From NCBI GenBank assembly GCA_014238775.1, contig JABAAK010000026.1, forward strand, positions 1 through 9,267: a stretch of DNA of 9,267 nucleotides, in the 5' to 3' direction. Below, one piece after another: positions 5,922 to 9,267 of this stretch. This DNA comes from Candidatus Paceibacter sp. (GTDB lineage: Bacteria > Patescibacteriota > Minisyncoccia > Phycocordibacterales > JABAAK01). How positions within the stretch are numbered: the first letter of the stretch is position 1; every line of letters starts with the position of its first letter. A program made the translations under genes and the position numbers. The notes beneath the pieces were generated by a model. It searched no databases. It saw only the letters and a program-made list of their open reading frames with translations, and was not told where the DNA came from.

Positions 5922-7514
5922 ATGTTAATTGAAGTTAAAAATCTTACAAAAGAATTTGACAAAGAAAAGATTTTTTCAAATGTTTTCTTTAGTATAGAGG
6001 ACGGATATAAAGTGGCGTTTGTAGGTGAAAATGGAGCAGGGAAAAGTACTATTTTAAAAATTATAGCTGGACTAGAAACACCCACAACAGGTTCTGTTGT
6101 TTTTGCAAAAAATCGCAAGGCAGGATATCTCCCACAAGAAATAACAGAAGATGAGGATCTTTTTGTATTGGATTACATAAAAAAAGGTTTAAGTGAATCA
6201 GTAAAGGATCATATTATATTTAAAGTTTTGTCCGGTCTAAATTTTGCTAAAGAAGCTCTTTTAAATAAAGTATCTAATTTGAGTGGTGGGCAACAAACAA
6301 AAGTTTTGTTAACACAACTATTGCTTGGAGATGCAGATGTTTTGCTTTTAGATGAACCAACAAACAATTTAGATATACCGTCTATACTCTGGCTTGAAAA
6401 ATATTTAAAAAATACAAAAAAAGCAGTGATGATAGTGTCACACGATGTATATTTTTTAAATAATATCACAGACAGATTTTTTAACCTAAACAAAACAGAA
6501 AAAAAATTTGTATGCAACAGGGGCAGTTATACTGAATATATAAAGCAACAAACAAAAGAATATGAAAAAAATCTCAAGGAATATCAGCGAGAAGAAAGAA
6601 AATATGTTGAAGTAAAGAACCAAATAGAAAAAATCAAACAACAAACAGAAGAAGTAAAGAAGAATTACAAACATTCAGATAACGACAAAATGTCAAAAGG
6701 TTTTCACAAAGATCAGTCTTCAAATTCAATGAAACACTTGAGGGAGTTAGAAAAAAGGATGGAAGTTTTAAGAAAAACAACAAAGCCGTTTGAAGATAAG
6801 TTGTTTAAAATAGATATACACCCTAAAAACACCGATAATTCTGACATAGAACTAGAAAATGTCGAATGTGGAATTGCTGATTTTCTACTTGAACCTGTAA
6901 ACATAACCATCCCTTTCGGAACTAGAATTTGTATAACAGGCAAAAATGGATCAGGAAAAAGTACCTTACTAAAAACACTAACAGGAATGATGAAACCAAT
7001 ATCTGGTTCAATAAAAATTTCTCCAGGTGTTTGTTTTGGAGATTTAATGCAAAAACACGAAAGGGCAATTAGAGATAAAAATGTCTATGATTTGTTTTCT
7101 GATGAGACAAAAATTGCTGGAGAGAAAATTTATCATATAATTTCAAAATATAAACTTCCAGAAGAGATTATTGATAAAAAACTTGCCGACCTGTCCTGTG
7201 GTACTAGAGCGAGAATACTTTTTGCTATTTTCGACGTGCTCGGAGTAAATATATTGATATTAGACGAACCAACAAACCATTTAGATACCGAAGCTGTAGA
7301 CGCACTTATTGAGTTGTTAAAAACATACAAGGGAACCGTGATACTTGTATCACACAATAGATGGTTTTTGGAAAAAATAAATGTAGATAAATACTACAAA
7401 ACCGAAGACAAAACATTCAAAAAAATAGACGACTTCCAAGAGTATATAAAAGAGTCCGACAAGAAAGCATTGGAGATGATAAATATAATATCAAAATTTG
7501 AATTTATAAAATAA
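5922..7514 (+). CDS. ABC-F family ATPase (duplicated ATP-binding cassette, no membrane domain)
   Basis: ABC-F proteins are soluble twin-cassette ATPases; characterised members bind the ribosomal E site and relieve stalling or affect antibiotic sensitivity. Cassette 1 has Walker A GENGAGKST (35-43), signature LSGGQ (120-124), Walker B LLLDEP (141-146) and switch H174. Cassette 2 has GKNGSGKST (340-348), signature LSCGT (424-428), Walker B ILILDEP (444-450) and H478. The linker (about 205-290) is a long Lys/Glu/Gln-rich coiled-coil-type stretch, the P-site-tRNA-interacting region of ABC-F proteins. No transmembrane segments are seen. The second signature has Cys and Thr instead of the usual LSGGE/LSGGQ. 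It is the last gene of the lemA operon, starting 3 bases after htpX, and converges tail to tail with the small membrane-protein gene, whose stop is 2 bases away. The exact subfamily and any resistance role cannot be assigned. Confidence 0.95.
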   Translation: MLIEVKNLTKEFDKEKIFSNVFFSIEDGYKVAFVGENGAGKSTILKIIAGLETPTTGSVVFAKNRKAGYLPQEITEDEDLFVLDYIKKGLSESVKDHIIFKVLSGLNFAKEALLNKVSNLSGGQQTKVLLTQLLLGDADVLLLDEPTNNLDIPSILWLEKYLKNTKKAVMIVSHDVYFLNNITDRFFNLNKTEKKFVCNRGSYTEYIKQQTKEYEKNLKEYQREERKYVEVKNQIEKIKQQTEEVKKNYKHSDNDKMSKGFHKDQSSNSMKHLRELEKRMEVLRKTTKPFEDKLFKIDIHPKNTDNSDIELENVECGIADFLLEPVNITIPFGTRICITGKNGSGKSTLLKTLTGMMKPISGSIKISPGVCFGDLMQKHERAIRDKNVYDLFSDETKIAGEKIYHIISKYKLPEEIIDKKLADLSCGTRARILFAIFDVLGVNILILDEPTNHLDTEAVDALIELLKTYKGTVILVSHNRWFLEKINVDKYYKTEDKTFKKIDDFQEYIKESDKKALEMINIISKFEFIK

Positions 7515-7516
7515 AA

Positions 7517-7672
7517 TTAAATTTTTAATGAAGATGTACCTTTTTCTGGAGTATTTTCCTTTATAAATTTTTTGATTTCTTTTGTAACACTTTCCAGTCT
7601 ATCTTTGTCAAAAACAAAAAGATATATACCAAGCCCTACTACGATAAAAATTGCAAATTTTATTATTCCCAT
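7517..7672 (-). CDS. Small single-pass membrane protein (51 residues), truncated paralogue of the neighbouring 145-residue protein
   Basis: I do not recognise a family. The 51-residue product starts MGIIKFAIFIVVGLGIYLFV, a signal-anchor helix at residues 4-21, followed by FDKDRLESVTKEIKKFIKEN, a short charged helix, and a tail ending GTSSLKI before TAA. Residues 1-24 are identical to those of the gene at 7778-8215, and residues 25-32 are nearly so. The tail is unrelated and much shorter. The gene has its own copy of the extended -10 box (7680-7688), 7 bases before ATG 7672, so a leaderless message is predicted. The in-frame ATG 9 bases upstream lies inside the -10 box and is rejected. It could be a functional micro-membrane protein or a partial gene duplicate. 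The homology reading past the identical block, with mostly conservative changes, argues that the frame is under selection. Confidence 0.65.
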   Translation of the reverse strand: MGIIKFAIFIVVGLGIYLFVFDKDRLESVTKEIKKFIKENTPEKGTSSLKI

Positions 7673-7695
7673 ATAAACCATTATACCAGAAAAAT
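7601..7695. repeat. 95-bp tandem duplicate (promoter plus signal anchor), copy 1
   Basis: This block matches 8144-8238 at a constant offset of 543 bases with a single difference (T at 7667 versus C at 8210), which is synonymous in Gly2. It contains the -10 box, the 7-base discriminator and the first 24 codons. On the right, similarity stops abruptly after AAAAAT. On the left it fades gradually through coding sequence (five differences in the next 15 bases, preserving or conserving the residues). Confidence 0.9.
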
Positions 7696-7777
7696 CACAA
7701 AACGCACAACACTTTATTCCTCTGGTGTATAGAAAAAATCTTTGGAATTATCACAAAACAAAGTAATAAACTGATTT
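7673..7777. other. 105-bp spacer between the two paralogous membrane-protein genes
   Basis: It holds the duplicated promoter (7680-7688) and otherwise A/T-rich sequence. A 5-bp stem (CTTTG/CAAAG) around 7740-7763 is too weak to call a terminator. The plus-strand open frame crossing it is not convincing. No RNA gene is seen. Confidence 0.5.
7680..7688 (-). promoter_or_regulatory. Extended -10 promoter of the 51-residue membrane-protein gene
   Basis: On the minus strand, TGGTATAAT (7688-7680) is a perfect -10 hexamer with TG extension, 7 bases before ATG 7672. It is an exact copy of the element at 8223-8231. Confidence 0.7.
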
Positions 7778-8215
7778 CTATTGAGACCGATCAAACTCCT
7801 TTATTTCTTTTTCTAATTTATCAAGCCTATCTTTTTTTAGTTTAAGTGATAATCCCTCTGATAGGGAAATTGTTTCACCAGCTTTTTGGCGGATACCTGC
7901 ATCTTTTATTTCTTTGTCAAACTCTAGTTTAAGTATTATGTACTCTTCTATATTTTGTTGGTTCTTTTCTGCGTCTGTTAATTTTTTGTCTTTAACAACA
8001 GTTTTGTTTTTTGATGTTGTTGCTGACCCTTTATCTTTGTTTGTAAAAAGACCTAGTGATTTGTCACCAGATCCAAGGTTTAAACCTCCGATGTCTATTT
8101 TTTCAAATTTGTCTTTAATTTCATCTGTAATACTTTCTAATTTATCTTTGTCAAAAACAAAAAGATATATACCAAGCCCTACTACGATAAAAATTGCAAA
8201 TTTTATTATCCCCAT
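7778..8215 (-). CDS. Single-pass membrane protein of unknown function (145 residues)
   Basis: I do not recognise a family. An N-terminal signal-anchor helix (about 4-21) is followed by a charged amphipathic stretch (22-42), a Gly/Ser/Lys-rich flexible linker (43-80) and a Lys/Glu-rich helical C-terminus (about 84-106 and 118-145) likely to form coiled coil. It ends in TAG, the only TAG stop in the window. The start is taken as ATG 8215, not the in-frame ATG 8224, because the latter lies within the perfect -10 box TATAAT (8228-8223) and so would not be transcribed; ATG 8215 is 7 bases after the box and gives a leaderless message. The promoter region is shared, back to back, with the kinase gene. 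A shorter paralogue lies downstream at 7517-7672. The build suggests a membrane-tethered scaffold or envelope-associated protein, but this is a guess from composition only. Confidence 0.75.
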   Translation of the reverse strand: MGIIKFAIFIVVGLGIYLFVFDKDKLESITDEIKDKFEKIDIGGLNLGSGDKSLGLFTNKDKGSATTSKNKTVVKDKKLTDAEKNQQNIEEYIILKLEFDKEIKDAGIRQKAGETISLSEGLSLKLKKDRLDKLEKEIKEFDRSQ

Positions 8216-8238
8216 ATAAACCATTATACCAGAAAAAT
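8144..8238. repeat. 95-bp tandem duplicate (promoter plus signal anchor), copy 2
   Basis: This is the partner of 7601-7695, with 94 of 95 bases identical and no gaps. Its right end falls at the first base of the extended -10 box of the divergent kinase gene. Confidence 0.9.
8223..8231 (-). promoter_or_regulatory. Extended -10 promoter of the 145-residue membrane-protein gene
   Basis: On the minus strand, TGGTATAAT (8231-8223) is a consensus -10 with TG extension, 7 bases before ATG 8215. It is divergent from the kinase -10 box at 8241-8246, with only 12 bp between the two hexamers, so the two promoters must compete for polymerase. Confidence 0.72.
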
Positions 8239-8246
8239 GTTATAGT
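8238..8246 (+). promoter_or_regulatory. Extended -10 promoter of the dTMP-kinase-like gene
   Basis: TGTTATAGT matches the extended -10 consensus with one change in the hexamer. It lies 8 bases before ATG 8255, predicting a leaderless or 1-2 base leader message. No -35 box is evident. Confidence 0.6.
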
Positions 8247-8254
8247 CTGTATTA

Positions 8255-8881
8255 ATGAGAGATTTAATTATAATAGAAGGACCTGATTGTGTAGGAAAAA
8301 CAACTTTTTTAATAGCATTAGAAAAAGAATTATTAAAAACTCCCAAAAATAAAAATATTTTTACCTTTTATAGAGAACCAAAAGATTCTCCATCAATACA
8401 TAACTCTCTAATGAGTTTTACGAACGAAAATTCTTATAGGGATTTTTTATTAGTTTTTGCCGCTCGCTTTGACTTGTGGCTAGAAAAAGTTAAAGGTGAT
8501 TTAAAAGAAAATAAGACTGTTTTTCTAGACAGATCCATAATTTCTACTTTTGTATATCAATATTTTTCTATAGCCAAAAATAATCGAGACGAAGAAATAT
8601 TAAATATAATTCACATTTTATATGAAAATTTATTAAAAACAATACAAATAAGTCCAAAATATTTTGTTTTAGATGCTCCAAAAAATATAATATGTGAGAG
8701 AATGGCAAATAGAAAAGGAGAAAAAGACAGATTTGAACAAAATCTAAAAAAATCTATAAAAGTATATAGAGAAACAACTAAATACCTAAATGAGCTAGGG
8801 TGGAATATAAAAAAACTTGATGCATCTAAAACAACACAAGAAATATTAAGTGAATTTTTCATATTTTATAAATATAAGTGA
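8255..8881 (+). CDS. tmk: Thymidylate kinase-like nucleotide kinase
   Basis: dTMP kinase transfers phosphate from ATP to dTMP to give dTDP for DNA synthesis. The 208-residue product has the P-loop IEGPDCVGKTT (7-17; the usual form is FEGxDGxGKTT), YREP (39-42, matching the REPGG base-binding region), FAARFD (68-73), the DR pair in FLDRS (90-94; the family has DRY/DRF) and a lid with arginines in RMANRKGEKDRFEQN (149-163). The C-terminus DASKTTQEILSEFF fits the family end, and the length is normal. The Ser after DR and the Cys-Val in the P-loop are unusual, so a broader deoxynucleoside/nucleotide kinase role is possible. It ends in TGA 8879-8881; in the same frame the next ORF follows with no other stop, so if TGA were sense the two would fuse. 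Transcription is divergent from the 145-residue membrane-protein gene. Confidence 0.83.
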   Translation: MRDLIIIEGPDCVGKTTFLIALEKELLKTPKNKNIFTFYREPKDSPSIHNSLMSFTNENSYRDFLLVFAARFDLWLEKVKGDLKENKTVFLDRSIISTFVYQYFSIAKNNRDEEILNIIHILYENLLKTIQISPKYFVLDAPKNIICERMANRKGEKDRFEQNLKKSIKVYRETTKYLNELGWNIKKLDASKTTQEILSEFFIFYKYK

Positions 8882-8883
8882 GT

Positions 8884-8889
8884 TATACT
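8884..8889 (+). promoter_or_regulatory. -10 box upstream of the small basic ORF
   Basis: TATACT is followed by 7 bases and then ATG 8897, the same geometry as the other promoters here. It lacks TG at the exact extended position and has no obvious -35, so it is the weakest of the set. It starts 2 bases after the kinase stop codon. Confidence 0.45.
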
Positions 8890-8896
8890 TATAGTA

Positions 8897-9073
8897 ATGA
8901 AAGTTTGGTTTGCAAAAATTAAAATTATTTTCTACCACAGGTTTTCTTATTTTTATAACCTGGTTACTAAATTTTGTCACTATAAGGCAAAAGAAAAAAG
9001 TAGGGAAGTTGTATTGCAAAGTATGGCAAATTTTTCTGAAATTATTATAAACAAACAAATAAATAACATATGA
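8897..9073 (+). CDS. Small basic orphan protein (58 residues)
   Basis: I do not recognise it. The 58-residue product begins MKVWFAKIKIIFYHRFSYFY, rich in aromatic and basic residues, followed by a charged helix (KAKEKSREVVLQSMANFSEI) and an Asn/Ile/Lys tail ending NKQINNI. It could form one amphipathic or membrane-associated helix near the N-terminus but has no clean transmembrane segment. A -10-like TATACT lies 7 bases before the ATG. Its TGA stop overlaps the ATG of the exonuclease gene as ATGA (9070-9073), the classic arrangement for translational coupling, which supports it being translated. If TGA were glycine it would run on to TAA 9086-9088. Coding status is moderate because the ORF is short. 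Confidence 0.5.
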   Translation: MKVWFAKIKIIFYHRFSYFYNLVTKFCHYKAKEKSREVVLQSMANFSEIIINKQINNI

Positions 9074-9267
9074 GAAAAGATTTTTTAATAGCCGCAGATG
9101 GTGAATTCACAGGTCTTGATCTTTGTAGTGCTCAACTTATCTCCTTTGCTGCAATTTTCTTAGATGAAGAGTTAAACCAATTACACAAAGAAGAGTGGCT
9201 AATAAACTATAAACCAGAAGAGTACAGTTGGTGCGAAGAAGCAGAGGGTGTGCACAAAATATCCAAA
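9070..9267 (+). CDS. DEDD-family 3'-5' exonuclease (RNase T/DnaQ-like), N-terminal part, runs off the right edge
   Basis: DEDD exonucleases remove nucleotides from the 3' end of DNA or RNA using two metal ions. The first 66 residues are in view. Exo I is FLIAADGEFTGLDL (5-18), where D10 and E12 are the first two catalytic acids, followed by the beta strand QLISFAAIFLDEE. The segment EEAEGVHKISK (56-66) matches the EAxxVHGIS stretch found in RNase T, DnaQ epsilon and related enzymes. The Exo II and III motifs lie outside the window, so the substrate (proofreading, oligoribonuclease or RNA trimming) cannot be decided. No promoter or Shine-Dalgarno sequence precedes the ATG; its start overlaps the TGA of the upstream ORF, so coupled translation is likely. 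Confidence 0.8.
   Translation, partial: MRKDFLIAADGEFTGLDLCSAQLISFAAIFLDEELNQLHKEEWLINYKPEEYSWCEEAEGVHKISK

Noticed and set aside
5144..6118. Antisense ORFs across htpX and the start of the ABC-F gene
   Set aside because: They are shadows of conserved genes with no family match and no promoter.
7651..7845. Plus-strand 64-codon ORF across the membrane-protein pair
   Set aside because: It overlaps the duplicated minus-strand genes, has no promoter at the proper spacing, and its composition is that of an antisense shadow.
8216..8224. ATG 8224 (and the equivalent ATG 7681) as start of the membrane-protein genes
   Set aside because: These ATGs are part of the TATAATG of a perfect -10 box and would not be transcribed. 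The next in-frame ATG, 9 bases on, fits.
7601..8238. CRISPR or mobile-element repeat
   Set aside because: There are only two copies, the repeat is 95 bp and encodes a promoter and protein N-terminus. No terminal inverted repeats, transposase or regular spacers are present.
4408..9267. Ordinary genetic code 25 (TGA = Gly) throughout
   Set aside because: Only one TGA is found at a Gly position, none in GroEL, HtpX or the ABC-F protein, and TGA gives sensible ends for the kinase and the small ORF. Rare recoding is kept as a hypothesis only.

Overview
The window looks like a chromosomal stretch from an ultra-small, AT-rich bacterium of the Patescibacteria/CPR type, most like Parcubacteria. This is an inference. 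It rests on the strong A/T bias, the near-absence of Shine-Dalgarno sequences, very tight gene packing, a CPR-style membrane-anchored peptide-binding protein beside secG and an RNase J gene, and several small unrecognised membrane proteins. No tRNA, rRNA, CRISPR array, insertion sequence or phage gene was seen.

Layout. Minus strand, positions 2342 down to 1: secG, a peptide-transporter-type substrate-binding protein (SBP), then the start of RNase J, which runs off the left edge; this looks like one transcript. Plus strand, 2349-4350: groES-groEL, fired from a promoter divergent to that of secG. Plus strand, 4391-7514: lemA-htpX-ABC-F ATPase, packed with gaps of 2-3 bases. Minus strand, 8231-7517: two tandem genes for single-pass membrane proteins. 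They share an almost identical promoter and N-terminal 24 codons, so one is a partial duplicate of the other. Plus strand, 8238-9267: a dTMP-kinase-like gene, a small basic orphan ORF, and the start of a DEDD-family exonuclease that runs off the right edge.

The recognisable genes cover general housekeeping: protein export (SecG), protein folding (GroES/GroEL), membrane proteostasis (LemA/HtpX), ribosome-associated ATPase function (ABC-F), RNA turnover (RNase J), nucleotide supply (TMP kinase) and nucleic-acid 3'-end trimming (exonuclease).

Three things stand out. (1) At least six genes have an extended -10 box (TGNTATANT or close to it) only 6-8 bases before the ATG. Their mRNAs should be leaderless or nearly so, and the promoters also settle several start codons. 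(2) Two otherwise intact genes each carry a single in-frame stop: lemA has TGA exactly where LemA proteins have a conserved glycine, and the SBP gene has TAA. Frequent TGA-as-glycine recoding does not fit the rest of the window, so these are disruptive point changes, sequence errors or rare recoding. (3) A 95-bp promoter-plus-signal-anchor module has been tandemly copied with one synonymous difference.
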